Under the pieces are notes generated by a model. The model was not told the origin of the DNA. It did no database searches and saw only the letters and a list, made by a program, of their open reading frames with translations. Positions 15,983 to 24,074 of a stretch of DNA of 30,158 nt are shown one piece after another; position 1 is the first letter of the stretch; each line of letters opens with the position of its first letter. Origin of the DNA: Syntrophaceae bacterium UBA2280 (lineage in GTDB: Bacteria; Desulfobacterota; Syntrophia; Syntrophales; Smithellaceae); NCBI GenBank assembly GCA_002347685.1, contig DDWS01000053.1, forward strand, positions 1-30,158. The letters are read 5' to 3'. Made by a program: the position numbers and the translations under genes.

Positions 15983-17020
15983 TTAGCCCATATGCCGGTA
16001 TAAAAATCCACCCAGTGTTTTCAGGACCGGCGATGGGAGTTTGTTGAATACTTTTTTAGCCAGCGGGTGGACGCCCGGAAGATCGGCCACGAAAACTTTT
16101 TTCTTCAGGTCGTAGCGATAGTAAAAGATCTGGTAAGGGTTTGCGCCCCAGCCCGCCTTGAATTGCAGCAACCCTTTATGTTCCGGTTCCGTCCGTCCGA
16201 AATTGAGGCTTTGAAAACCCCTGTCACAACTCCATTTGATGGATTCCCACATGACCAGATTGTTTGCCCGCAGATGCTGAAATTGTTTGTCCGAAGCGCC
16301 GTATTTGTAAACCACTTCCCTGCCGAAATGCAGATATACATTGGCCGCGACAATGGTATTGGCAACCGACGCCCGGGCAACAAAACCCATGTCGCGGGAA
16401 ATGACACGATCATACAGCTGTTGAAAAAACCTGCGGGGCTGGGGCGGAAGGCCATGCTCTTTTCTGGTCATGGCGTTGAGCCGGCAGAAGTCCTCCATGG
16501 CGGGAAGTGTGTTGGCGATGTTCACTTCCACCTTTTCGCTTCGCGCTTTTTTGATGTTGCGTCTTGTGGAGTCCCGCAGGCCGGCGTAGACGGCGTCCGT
16601 GCCCCTGGCAAGATCAAGCCGATGGCCGATGTGGACGGCTGAGGACGGTTTGTCGGCTAAATGGCTTTGTCCGCCGCGGATTTCAAGATATTTCCATTTT
16701 CGTTTCCGGCCCAGGGAAACGGCCTGATCCCAGAGCTTTTGAAAGGTCTGTGCATCCGCGGCAACCGGTTCGCAAGCGTCGGTAAAGGGCAGGGACACGC
16801 CCCGGATTCCGGTCAGACGGCTTTTGACTTCCATAACGGCCAGAAGGCTTTCAACGCCTTTTTCTCCGCGGCAAACGAAATAAGCCGGCCGATAACCGTA
16901 AGATCGGGTCAGGATGTCCGCCCATTCGGCTGTGTGAAAAATGGAAAACCCCGCCTCGGCGTCAAGCAGGGTGTTCCAGTCAGGATGATCAGACGGTCTG
17001 ACAATTTTTACATCAAGCAT
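15983..17020 (-). CDS. FemAB-like GNAT protein, PEP-CTERM-system type
   Basis: This 345-residue protein begins MLDVKIVRPSDHPDW and continues HTAEWADILTRSYGYRPAYF, typical of the FemAB-related proteins of exosortase EPS loci. It has a duplicated GNAT-like fold; RNIKKARSEKVEV and LNFGRTEPEHKGLLQFKAGWG are characteristic segments. FemAB enzymes of Gram-positives transfer aminoacyl groups onto peptidoglycan precursors; the acceptor in EPS systems is unknown. The frame extends to 17062, but the ATG at 17020 overlaps the DegT stop by eight bases and fits the family. It links the sugar genes to the PKS genes. A 96-base AT-rich gap follows before the phosphopantetheinyl transferase frame. Confidence 0.9.
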   Translation of the reverse strand: MLDVKIVRPSDHPDWNTLLDAEAGFSIFHTAEWADILTRSYGYRPAYFVCRGEKGVESLLAVMEVKSRLTGIRGVSLPFTDACEPVAADAQTFQKLWDQAVSLGRKRKWKYLEIRGGQSHLADKPSSAVHIGHRLDLARGTDAVYAGLRDSTRRNIKKARSEKVEVNIANTLPAMEDFCRLNAMTRKEHGLPPQPRRFFQQLYDRVISRDMGFVARASVANTIVAANVYLHFGREVVYKYGASDKQFQHLRANNLVMWESIKWSCDRGFQSLNFGRTEPEHKGLLQFKAGWGANPYQIFYYRYDLKKKVFVADLPGVHPLAKKVFNKLPSPVLKTLGGFLYRHMG

Positions 17021-18116
17021 AATACTGTTTGATTTGGCGGGCAACGTAGGTGACCTGCTCACCGGTCAACTCCGCGAACATCGGCAAGGACACATATTCC
17101 GAAGCGCACTTTTCGGCGACCGGGAAGCTGCCCTCACCTTTTTTCAGAAAACTGTAGGCGTCTTGCAGATGCACGGGAACGGGGTAATGAATGCCGGTGG
17201 CAACGCCTTTTTCGCCCAGGTATGCCATGAGCTTGTCGCGGTCGGCCACGCGGATGGCATAAATGTGATAGACGTGCTTTGCGTAGTCCATTTCTTCCGG
17301 CAAAATGATCTGATGGACGGATTGCAGAAGTTCCGAATAGAGCGCCGCGTTTTTGCGGCGGGCATCGTTCCATGACGGGAGGTGTTTGAGTTTGACACTC
17401 AAAACGGCGCCCTGGATGCCGTCCAGCCTCGCGTTCCAGCCGATGATGGCGTGGTAATATTTTTTAGCCTGGCCGTGGTCGCGGAACATGCGCATGTTGG
17501 CGGCCAGCGCGTCGTCGTTGGTGACCACCGCGCCGCCTTCCCCGTAGGCGCCCAGATTTTTACCCGGATAAAAACTGAAGCATCCGGTATCGCCCATGGA
17601 GCCTGCTTTTCTGCCCTTATATTCGGCCCCGTGCGCCTGACATGCGTCTTCAACCATTTTCAGGCCGTGCTTTTTTGCAATGGAGAGGATCGGGTCCATG
17701 TCCGCCGGCTGCCCGAAAAGATGCACGGGGATGATGGCTTTGGTTTTTTTGGTGATGGCGGCTTCGATGAGAGCGGGATTCATGTTGTGGGTTTTTTCAT
17801 CAATGTCCACAAACACCGGCGTCGCGCCGGCAAGCGATATGGCCTCGGCGGTGGCGATAAAGGTGTTGGGGGTGGTGATGACTTCGTCGCCCGAGCCGAT
17901 GCCCAGTGCGACAAGCGACAGCCACAGGGCGTCTGTGCCGTTGCCGACGCCGATGCAGTGCTTGACGCCGCAGAATTCGGCAAAGGCCTGCTCGAATTTC
18001 GCGACGTAAGGCCCACCGGCAAAAGCGGTGTTTTCAATGACTTCGTTCATGGCCGGGAGGATTTCATCTTTGATGGTCTTGTACTGCGCTTTGAGATCTA
18101 AAAAGGGAATGTTCAT
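17013..18116 (-). CDS. DegT/DnrJ/EryC1-family sugar aminotransferase
   Basis: This 367-residue PLP enzyme would add an amino group to a keto sugar nucleotide. The PLP lysine is Lys186 in FYPGKNLGAYGEGG, Asp157 (VEDACQAHGA) should bind the pyridine nitrogen, and the fold starts MNIPFLDLKAQ. Relatives act on 3-keto (WbpE/WlbC, FdtB/QdtB) or 4-keto sugars. The adjacent Gfo/Idh dehydrogenase and acyltransferase favour the 3-keto, Wbp/Wlb-like case, though rfbA/rfbB leave a dTDP-sugar substrate possible. AAGGAG lies five bases before the ATG. The upstream acyltransferase gene is now separated from it by the S23 module. Confidence 0.93.
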   Translation of the reverse strand: MNIPFLDLKAQYKTIKDEILPAMNEVIENTAFAGGPYVAKFEQAFAEFCGVKHCIGVGNGTDALWLSLVALGIGSGDEVITTPNTFIATAEAISLAGATPVFVDIDEKTHNMNPALIEAAITKKTKAIIPVHLFGQPADMDPILSIAKKHGLKMVEDACQAHGAEYKGRKAGSMGDTGCFSFYPGKNLGAYGEGGAVVTNDDALAANMRMFRDHGQAKKYYHAIIGWNARLDGIQGAVLSVKLKHLPSWNDARRKNAALYSELLQSVHQIILPEEMDYAKHVYHIYAIRVADRDKLMAYLGEKGVATGIHYPVPVHLQDAYSFLKKGEGSFPVAEKCASEYVSLPMFAELTGEQVTYVARQIKQYYA

Positions 18117-18139
18117 AATAACTCCTTAGAAAATAGGTG

Positions 18140-18171
18140 CAAGGTTCAAGGTTCAAGGCTCAAGGGTCAAG
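18140..18171. repeat. Heptamer array, left arm of S23 module 2
   Basis: Units run CAAGGTT, CAAGGTT, CAAGGCT, CAAGGGT, CAAG with a strict 7-base period. Positions 18147-18165 are a perfect 19-base inverted match to 18546-18564 (24 of 25 when extended inward). The array covers the S23 stop codon (18167-18169). Confidence 0.88.
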
Positions 18172-18514
18172 TGAATTTGCGTCGTGTTTTAATTAACCCA
18201 TTGAGCATCGCTGATATTTCACTAACCTCTTGAAGCCATTGGCCACCTTTGTCTTTGTTTATATACTGTATTTCCATTCCGATATAAATTTGCGTCCGTA
18301 ATTCACCACATGATCCCTTGGCATAAGATAAAAAAACTACCGATTCCTTGCTCGAAAGTCTTTCAAAGCCTTCAGCAATGTTGCTGGGAATGGATAATCC
18401 GGAACGGGTAATTTGATCTTTAAATCCATAATCTTTCAGGCAGCGCAATTCATTATAGATATTTGCGCTGAGTTTCACTGCCCGTTTCCATACATCAAGG
18501 TCTTCAAATCGCAT
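18167..18514 (-). CDS. Four-helix bundle protein, S23/IVS family
   Basis: This 115-residue protein begins MRFEDLDVWKRAVKL and has the family signature IPSNIAEGFERLSSKESVVFLSYAKGS followed by LRTQIYIG (quoted in part: IPSNIAEGFERLS). It belongs to the same S23 family as the gene at 1391-1747, but the two differ clearly in sequence, so they are not recent copies of one another. AGGGAG lies six bases before the ATG. Inverted heptamer arrays touch both ends of the gene. The module splits an otherwise compact sugar-nucleotide operon between acyltransferase and aminotransferase, without breaking either. Its role is unknown; a mobile or selfish module is inferred. Confidence 0.9.
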   Translation of the reverse strand: MRFEDLDVWKRAVKLSANIYNELRCLKDYGFKDQITRSGLSIPSNIAEGFERLSSKESVVFLSYAKGSCGELRTQIYIGMEIQYINKDKGGQWLQEVSEISAMLNGLIKTRRKFT

Positions 18515-18538
18515 CCATGCTCCCTATATTGCCTTCAT

Positions 18539-18565
18539 CCTTGAACCTTGAGCCTTGAACCTTGG
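18539..18565. repeat. Heptamer array, right inverted arm of S23 module 2
   Basis: CCTTGAA, CCTTGAG, CCTTGAA, CCTTGG is the reverse-complement form of 18140-18171. It ends two bases before the acyltransferase stop codon (18568-18570). Imperfect pairing continues outward, with AGAAAATAGG on the left facing CCTAAATTTTTCT on the right. Confidence 0.88.
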
Positions 18566-18567
18566 TC

Positions 18568-19032
18568 CTAAATTTTTCTTTTCACCCTGGCCGGATTTCC
18601 GGCGACGATCGTGTCGGGGGGCACATCTTTGGTGACGACGCTGCCGGCGCCGACAATGGCGTTTTCACCAATGGTGACGTTGGCTAATATCGTCGATCCC
18701 GAACCGATGGATGCGCCTTTTTTGACCAGGGTGGGCTCAACCTTCCAGTCCGCTTCAGTCTGAAGCTGTCCGTTCGTCGCCGTCGCACGAGGAAAGCTGT
18801 CATTGACGAAGGTCACACCGTGGCCGATGAAGACTTCGTCTTCAATGGTAACGCCTTCGCAGATGAAGGTGTGGCTGGATATTTTGCAATTCCTGCCGAT
18901 AAACGCGTTTTTCTGAATCTCGACAAACGTGCCGATTTTGGTGCCGTCGCCGACGGAGCAGCCATAAAGATTAATGAATTTCGCGAGCCGGACATCCTTG
19001 CCCAACTTGACGTCGTCGGATACGTAGTTCAT
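18568..19032 (-). CDS. Left-handed beta-helix sugar N-acyltransferase, WbpD/WlbB-like
   Basis: This 154-residue protein is made of hexapeptide repeats (for example VGDGTKIGTFVEI and VTIGENAIVGAGSVVTKDV), the left-handed beta-helix of trimeric acetyltransferases. The late IVAGNPARVKRK motif is standard. It would use acetyl-CoA to acylate an amino group on a sugar nucleotide, probably the one added by the DegT enzyme. His74 in IGHGVTFVNDSFPRA lies in the likely active-site loop. Its ATG overlaps the dehydrogenase stop by four bases (ATGA), so the two are coupled. WbpD-type activity is inferred from the trio; other sugar acyltransferases share this fold. Confidence 0.9.
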   Translation of the reverse strand: MNYVSDDVKLGKDVRLAKFINLYGCSVGDGTKIGTFVEIQKNAFIGRNCKISSHTFICEGVTIEDEVFIGHGVTFVNDSFPRATATNGQLQTEADWKVEPTLVKKGASIGSGSTILANVTIGENAIVGAGSVVTKDVPPDTIVAGNPARVKRKI

Positions 19033-20036
19033 ATGGCGGTCATCTTCCCCTTGTTGGCCAGGGATTTGTTGGCGGCTTCCAGCATTTTAACGTTGTTGAG
19101 GCCGGCGATGCCGTCGTTGATCACCGATCCGCCGTTTTCGACGTAATCGACAAACTTTTCGGCCATGATCTTGAGGGCTTCGGTCTGTTCGACTTTCGGC
19201 GCCCACATGTCGCCCGATCGGTAATTTACCAGAAGATTGTACTGGCCTTCCTTGGTTTTAACCTGAACGCCTTTATCGTAGACTTTGATCTTTTCATCCG
19301 GCTCCAGGTCGTTCCAAACAAGCATCTTCTTTTCGCCGCCGATCAGTGTGGTGCGGACTTTTACGGGGGAAAGCCAGTTGACGTTGATGTGGGCGATAAT
19401 GTTTTTCGGATAATAAAAGGTAAGGTAGGCGATGTCTTCCAGATTACGCCCGAAATGCCCCGAGCCGGTGGCGACGACAGCCTGCGGTTTCTCGCCGATG
19501 ACGTAGTCCATGATGGAAATGTCGTGCGGGGCAAGATCCCATACGACATTGACGTCGTGCTGGAACAAGCCGAGGTTGACGCGCATGGAGTCAAAATAAT
19601 AGAGATTGCCCAGCGTGCCGTCGTCGATCAGCTGACGGATTTTCTTAACCGCGCCTGTGTAAAGGAAGGTGTGATCGACCATGATTTTAAGATTCTTTTT
19701 TTCGGCCAGGTTCACCAGCTTTTCTGCTTCGGCTACCGTGTATGTGAAGGGTTTTTCCACAAAGATGCTTTTTCCGGCTTCCAGAACTTTTTTCGCAATC
19801 TCGAAATGGGTAAAGACCGGTGTGACGATGGCCACGGCATCCACACCCGTGTCGGCAATTAACTCATCCGCGCTGGTGGTTGTTTTGATGTTGGGGAAAT
19901 TTTTCGAGACTTTGTTTTTGAGGGTCTGCGCGCTCATATCGCAGATGCATGTAACCGCGGAACCGTTGGCCGTGTTGAAGTTCCGGACGATATTCGGACC
20001 CCAGTAACCGTATCCAATAACACCCATTCGCAGCAT
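19029..20036 (-). CDS. Gfo/Idh/MocA-family sugar-nucleotide dehydrogenase
   Basis: This 335-residue NAD(P)-dependent oxidoreductase has the Rossmann motif IGYGYWGPN near the N-terminus, the catalytic EKPF motif (about 94-97) and a second-domain segment DLAPHDISIMDYVIG carrying the usual active-site His. In Wbp/Wlb clusters the equivalent enzyme (WbpB/WlbA) oxidises C3 of a UDP-sugar acid so an aminotransferase can act, and that arrangement is repeated here. The ATG at 20042 is fused directly to AAGGAG, while the ATG at 20036 sits six bases after it; I chose the latter. Exact substrate is not visible. A UDP-sugar 6-dehydrogenase that would support a WbpB role is not in the window. Confidence 0.92.
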   Translation of the reverse strand: MLRMGVIGYGYWGPNIVRNFNTANGSAVTCICDMSAQTLKNKVSKNFPNIKTTTSADELIADTGVDAVAIVTPVFTHFEIAKKVLEAGKSIFVEKPFTYTVAEAEKLVNLAEKKNLKIMVDHTFLYTGAVKKIRQLIDDGTLGNLYYFDSMRVNLGLFQHDVNVVWDLAPHDISIMDYVIGEKPQAVVATGSGHFGRNLEDIAYLTFYYPKNIIAHINVNWLSPVKVRTTLIGGEKKMLVWNDLEPDEKIKVYDKGVQVKTKEGQYNLLVNYRSGDMWAPKVEQTEALKIMAEKFVDYVENGGSVINDGIAGLNNVKMLEAANKSLANKGKMTAI

Positions 20037-20114
20037 ATCCATCTCCTTGTCCAGTATTATTCATTTCCGAGTGTGTTCTACGGGAATGTGATTTTATGAT
20101 TCATTTGGAAAACA

Positions 20115-21272
20115 CTAGAGCGCGCCGGACCCGCTCACAACGGCTTTGGGCGTCATCAATAGAATCTTGATGTCCAAAAACAGGCTCCAGTCACGGATGT
20201 ATTTCAGATCCAGCCGGACCATTTCATCGAATGTCGTGCGGCTTCTTCCTGTGACCTGCCACAGTCCGGTGATGCCGGGTTTGCAGGAAACGAGACGGCG
20301 GCGATGCCAGATGTCATAAAGATCGCATTCATACGGGATGGGCGGCCGCGGGCCGACCAGGGACATCTCGCCTGTCAGCACGTTGATCAGTTGCGGTAGT
20401 TCGTCGAGACTGGTCTGGCGTAAAAAAGCTCCGACGGAGGTGATGCGCGAGTCGTTGGTCAGTTTGAAGACGCCCGGCTCCACGGCGGAGTTCTGCTGCT
20501 CACAAATATACTTGGCGATGTATTTCTGATGCTCCGCGGAATCGCAGTTGGTTTTCATGGATCGGAACTTCAACATGAAGAACCTTTTCCCGTTGAGACC
20601 GACTCTTTCCTGCCTGAAAAAAACCGGTCCCGGAGACGTCGCTTTGATAGCGGCAGCGATGGCCAGAAAAACGGGTCCGAAGAACAGAAGCGCAAAGGCG
20701 CTTCCGAGGAGATCAATCGTCCTTTTGACGGCCATGGAGAAAATCCTGCCGACATTCCTTCCATTCATATCCGGATAGAGATTGATGTTGAATGTTTCAT
20801 CATTGAAACTCTGAGAGCTTGTTTCCGGGAAAAGATGAAATGAAATCTTAATTTTTTTCATCCAGCTCTGGTCCAGCTTTTCACAGAAGCGGTCATAGAT
20901 TTTGTGCATGATTAAATCGACAAAAGCGCCTTCCTCCGATGAGATATCCGTAAAAATGATACCGATAGTGCTGTGATGATGGTACCAGCCCCGCATGTCA
21001 ATTTCCCGTAAAGAAGGCAGCAGGGCGGTTTTGATGTCGGACACGACGGATTGCCTCTGGTTTTTAGCCATCAGGCTGGATATGTCGATCAATAGCAGCA
21101 AAAAAGGCTTTTTAGAACGTTCAGTTCGCATTCTTTCCACGCGGAGCATGTGACGAAAATGCGTTTCGTTGAAAAAGGTGAGGTCTTTTTCGCCGGGATG
21201 GTCCACCACCCTCATTGACGGCCGGCGGTCTTGCGATGGTTCTTCATGGATCTCGTATTTCGGTACGTTCAT
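20115..21272 (-). CDS. Initiating sugar-phosphate transferase with degenerate GGDEF-like N-terminus
   Basis: The 385-residue protein ends in a bacterial sugar transferase domain (about 180-385). It has a hydrophobic, probably re-entrant helix at 190-210, FFRQERVGLNGKRF, MLKFRSMKT, LDELPQLINVL (the Asp-Glu dyad) and SLVGPRPP. It should transfer a sugar phosphate from a UDP-sugar to undecaprenyl phosphate, starting the repeat unit at the inner membrane. Instead of the usual multi-helix N-terminus, residues 30-165 are soluble and resemble a GGDEF domain (LTFFNETHFRHMLRVE, then FLLLLIDIS) with no GGDEF motif. A sensory or scaffold role for that part is inferred. GAGG lies 11 bases before the ATG. 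Confidence 0.92.
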   Translation of the reverse strand: MNVPKYEIHEEPSQDRRPSMRVVDHPGEKDLTFFNETHFRHMLRVERMRTERSKKPFLLLLIDISSLMAKNQRQSVVSDIKTALLPSLREIDMRGWYHHHSTIGIIFTDISSEEGAFVDLIMHKIYDRFCEKLDQSWMKKIKISFHLFPETSSQSFNDETFNINLYPDMNGRNVGRIFSMAVKRTIDLLGSAFALLFFGPVFLAIAAAIKATSPGPVFFRQERVGLNGKRFFMLKFRSMKTNCDSAEHQKYIAKYICEQQNSAVEPGVFKLTNDSRITSVGAFLRQTSLDELPQLINVLTGEMSLVGPRPPIPYECDLYDIWHRRRLVSCKPGITGLWQVTGRSRTTFDEMVRLDLKYIRDWSLFLDIKILLMTPKAVVSGSGAL

Positions 21273-22232
21273 GACAGAATAATCCTCAATGTTGACATAA
21301 TAGTGTTTAAAATGACTGCAATGATAATTTGTGTACGATCTAAAATCTCAGTCCTTCCGTGGAGACGCTATCACCTAATTATACTTGCATTGAATAATAG
21401 CACTATTCATGCCGCCATGTGCCAAATGATGCCAATATTGCTCTCCGATTACGTAAATTCCTGATATCAATCACAATAAAATGAAATAATTGCAATGATC
21501 CCAACTTCAGATTCATCCACGCTACTGTGTTTTTTCAATGATTTGATGTTTGTCTACAAATATTGTAGATGTTTCCCGGTAATAAGCCTCTGATCCAGTC
21601 TGCGTGTTATATGTAAAACCGGATATAATGAATGCTCTTGATTGCTGATGAAGCCATAGCTAATCCGCGATAATCAGATTAAAAAACTGCAGGTGAAATG
21701 GAAGAGGCGATGGATCCTTTCGGCTTTTTAATATTCAATTATCTTTTCTGTGTCCAGCAATGAGGCGATAGAAATTAGAACTTAGTCTTTACTCCCCCCT
21801 CTGTTTGGTGTTTTATCGGATTTATTTTAAATGTTATGATTTATAGTATTCCAATGTCGAATGTATGTCAATGTAATTTGCGCTCTGAAACGAAAAATCA
21901 TTTCAGGGTGAAATGCTGAATGTGTTTCACATCGTATTAAGATGAAACAGCAGGAGGTATTGTGTAAGCTATTGTTTATATGGACATATGGTCGTTTGTG
22001 TGGATATGGGTTTCTACCCGGTCTTGAAATGAACATTCAACCATGTACAAAGAATCTGCTTCAGTCCGATCTTTTGAAAAAATGGGCAGAAGGGGTGGTT
22101 TCAAAAGAAAGCAGAAAGCCCCATGTTTTACTCTCCCGGGAGCGATCCGGAACCCCGTGTCAAACCATTGCGGATAAAGGCCTTTGCCGGTGTGGTAATG
22201 GTTGACGATTACGGGTTCATAAAACGCAACGA
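21273..22232. other. 960-base intergenic region, AT-rich, no gene recognised
   Basis: No open frame here has convincing protein character, and base composition from 21300 to about 22080 is richer in A and T than the flanking genes. It contains a 17-base palindrome (21553-21569), a TATAAT on the minus strand at 21378-21383 without a good -35, and small hairpins such as GTGAAA/TTTCAC near 21908-21930. It precedes the sugar transferase gene, so it may hold the promoter and control elements for the whole lower operon. No riboswitch class was recognised. Confidence 0.5.
21553..21569. promoter_or_regulatory. 17-base palindrome, candidate operator
   Basis: TCTACAA and TTGTAGA form perfect 7-base arms around ATA. 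It lies about 280 bases upstream of the sugar transferase start in a gene-free region. A dimeric regulator site is possible; there is no direct evidence of function. Confidence 0.35.
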
Positions 22233-23135
22233 TTAATCCTCTTTCTTTTTCCCGGGCATGATATTGTTTACAAACATTTTCAGGTCGCCCGCCAACATGC
22301 CGAATTTGTCCAAAAAAGTTGGTTCGGGATGATTTTTCGCGTATCGATAGTCGTAATATTTATGATTGGTCCCGAAATTCTGTTGGATCAGAGCGCGCGT
22401 TTTGAATTCCATGTCGTTTAAAATCACGCCCATCACTTTATTTTTATCCAGTCGTCTGAGTGCCTGCTGAACCGATTCACGAGGGGTTTCGCCCGCTTTG
22501 ATGACCAGCAGGATCGCGTCGGCCATTTCATTTAAGACAGTTGGCTCGGTTGTGGCGAGAAGCGGTGATGAATCCAAAATGATGTACCGGTCATTGTAGC
22601 GCGTTTTCAAATCGAGTAAAAGATTCTTCATTTTCGCCGAGCCGATGAGTTCCACGGGATTGTCCTGAATGGATCCCCCGCACAGGATGCTGAGCTTGTC
22701 CACAGCGGTCTTAACCAGCAAATCAGGTATTTCGGCATTACCGAGAAGATAATCGGAAAGCCCCTTTTCTTCGTGCAGGCCGAACCACCGCGAAATCGAT
22801 GGATTGCGCAAGTCGCAGTCGATCAGAAGGGCGTGGCTTTGCAGCTCGACGGCGATGATGATGGCCAGGTTGACGGCGACCAGGCTTTTCCCTTCGCCGG
22901 ACATGGCGCCGGTGATCATGATCGTCTTGGGGCCGTCCGTCGAGCCCGGTTTAATGATGTGTGTCCTCAGGCGCCGGAACTGTTCCGTGACCATGGAAGA
23001 GGGTGCGAAATAGGAAACAAGTCTGTCATCCAGAGCGTTATCCAGTGCAACGTCCGGCACTTTTCTTTGTTGATCCTCGGAATCCGGGAACTTCTCACGC
23101 TCAAGTTTTTGCAATGCATCAAACATTTTACCCAT
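22233..23135 (-). CDS. BY-type tyrosine autokinase, XrtA-associated type
   Basis: This 300-residue cytoplasmic kinase works with a Wzz-type protein to control polymer length through cycles of autophosphorylation. It has Walker A GAMSGEGKS (76-84), Walker A' LLIDCDLR (103-110) and Walker B YIILDSSPL. A tyrosine cluster YYDYRY near the C-terminus suits autophosphorylation. As in exosortase-linked systems, kinase and chain-length protein are separate. The start overlaps the ATPase stop by eight bases (ATGGGTAA) and has GGAGAAA upstream. It is the last gene of the export operon before the long intergenic region. Confidence 0.94.
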   Translation of the reverse strand: MGKMFDALQKLEREKFPDSEDQQRKVPDVALDNALDDRLVSYFAPSSMVTEQFRRLRTHIIKPGSTDGPKTIMITGAMSGEGKSLVAVNLAIIIAVELQSHALLIDCDLRNPSISRWFGLHEEKGLSDYLLGNAEIPDLLVKTAVDKLSILCGGSIQDNPVELIGSAKMKNLLLDLKTRYNDRYIILDSSPLLATTEPTVLNEMADAILLVIKAGETPRESVQQALRRLDKNKVMGVILNDMEFKTRALIQQNFGTNHKYYDYRYAKNHPEPTFLDKFGMLAGDLKMFVNNIMPGKKKED

Positions 23136-24072
23136 AAATATTTCTCCATAGATTGGCGACTGTTTCGGGAAACAGCAAGCCGGTCAAAGCAAGAAGGGTC
23201 AGGATCATGACGATGACGATGATGAGCCGCTGTTTCTTTTTAAAAGAGTCCTTCGCATTTTGATTTGCTCCTTCGATGTCGCGAATGGTATCCTTAATGA
23301 TTTTTTTCCCGATTCGGGTCTTCCCTGCGGAAAAACCGGTCAAAAGCGCGTTGTCGCATAGAATATTGATCACACGCGGAATGCCCCTGGAATATTTGTA
23401 AATGGCCTGGATCGCGGCGCTGTCAAAGATGACGGGGTTGCGTGAGCCAGCTCTTTTCAGACGGTAGTTAATGTATTCCCGGACTTCCCTGGCGGTAAGG
23501 GGGCGCAGGTCGTAGCGCACGGTGATCCGCTGTTTGAGTGGACGGAATTCACGTTTGTTAAGGATGTCTGTCAATTCCGGCTGCCCCAGCAAGACGACGT
23601 GTAAAAGCTTGAACTTCGCGGTTTCCAGGTTGGTCAGAAGACGTACCTCCTGCAGAAGATCCGCATCGAGACATTGCGCTTCATCCACAATGAGAAAAAC
23701 TTTTTCATTATTGGTGAAGCATTTCAGTAAAAAAATGTGAAGGGCCGCGAGACTTTGCCCCCTCGTCTTCAACTCCTCCGTGGGAATTCCCAGGTCATGG
23801 CAGATGTAGTTGAGAAAATCCGCTTTTTCCATCATCGGATTAAAGACGTAACAGGTGCGAACACTGCCGTCGAGGCTGCTTAGCAGTTTATGCACCAGTG
23901 TGGTTTTGCCTGTGCCCGCTTCACCGGTAATGACACTGAAGCCCTTGCGCTCTTTGATCGCGTATTGGAGATAGGATAAACCTTCCTGATGAGCCTCGCT
24001 TAAATAGACATACGAGGGATCGGGCGTGATTTCGAAGGGTTTTTCTCGAAAGCCGTAGAATTTCCTATACAT
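23128..24072 (-). CDS. ExeA-like ATPase of exosortase-type EPS loci
   Basis: This 314-residue AAA-type ATPase opens with MYRKFYGFREKPFEITPDP, the hallmark of the GspA/ExeA-like family found in PEP-CTERM EPS clusters. Walker A is GEAGTGKTT (50-58) and Walker B is VFLIVDEAQ (125-133). A single membrane segment lies near the C-terminus (about 283-303, IIVIVMILTLLALTGLLF), placing the ATPase on the cytoplasmic face of the inner membrane. Its task is not known experimentally; assembling or powering the export complex is plausible. It begins two bases after the chain-length gene and overlaps the kinase gene by eight bases. Confidence 0.93.
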   Translation of the reverse strand: MYRKFYGFREKPFEITPDPSYVYLSEAHQEGLSYLQYAIKERKGFSVITGEAGTGKTTLVHKLLSSLDGSVRTCYVFNPMMEKADFLNYICHDLGIPTEELKTRGQSLAALHIFLLKCFTNNEKVFLIVDEAQCLDADLLQEVRLLTNLETAKFKLLHVVLLGQPELTDILNKREFRPLKQRITVRYDLRPLTAREVREYINYRLKRAGSRNPVIFDSAAIQAIYKYSRGIPRVINILCDNALLTGFSAGKTRIGKKIIKDTIRDIEGANQNAKDSFKKKQRLIIVIVMILTLLALTGLLFPETVANLWRNIYG

Positions 24073-24074
24073 GA

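Noticed and set aside
21301..21400. Possible c-di-GMP riboswitch in the leader of the sugar transferase
   Set aside because: A few GEMM-like words are present on the minus strand, but the conserved stems and core do not assemble.
21942..22205. An 87-codon plus-strand frame with a nearby AGGAGG
   Set aside because: The ribosome-binding-like sequence falls inside the frame, not before its ATG. The translation has no recognisable domain and composition looks random; a TTG start after AGGAGG is possible but unsupported.
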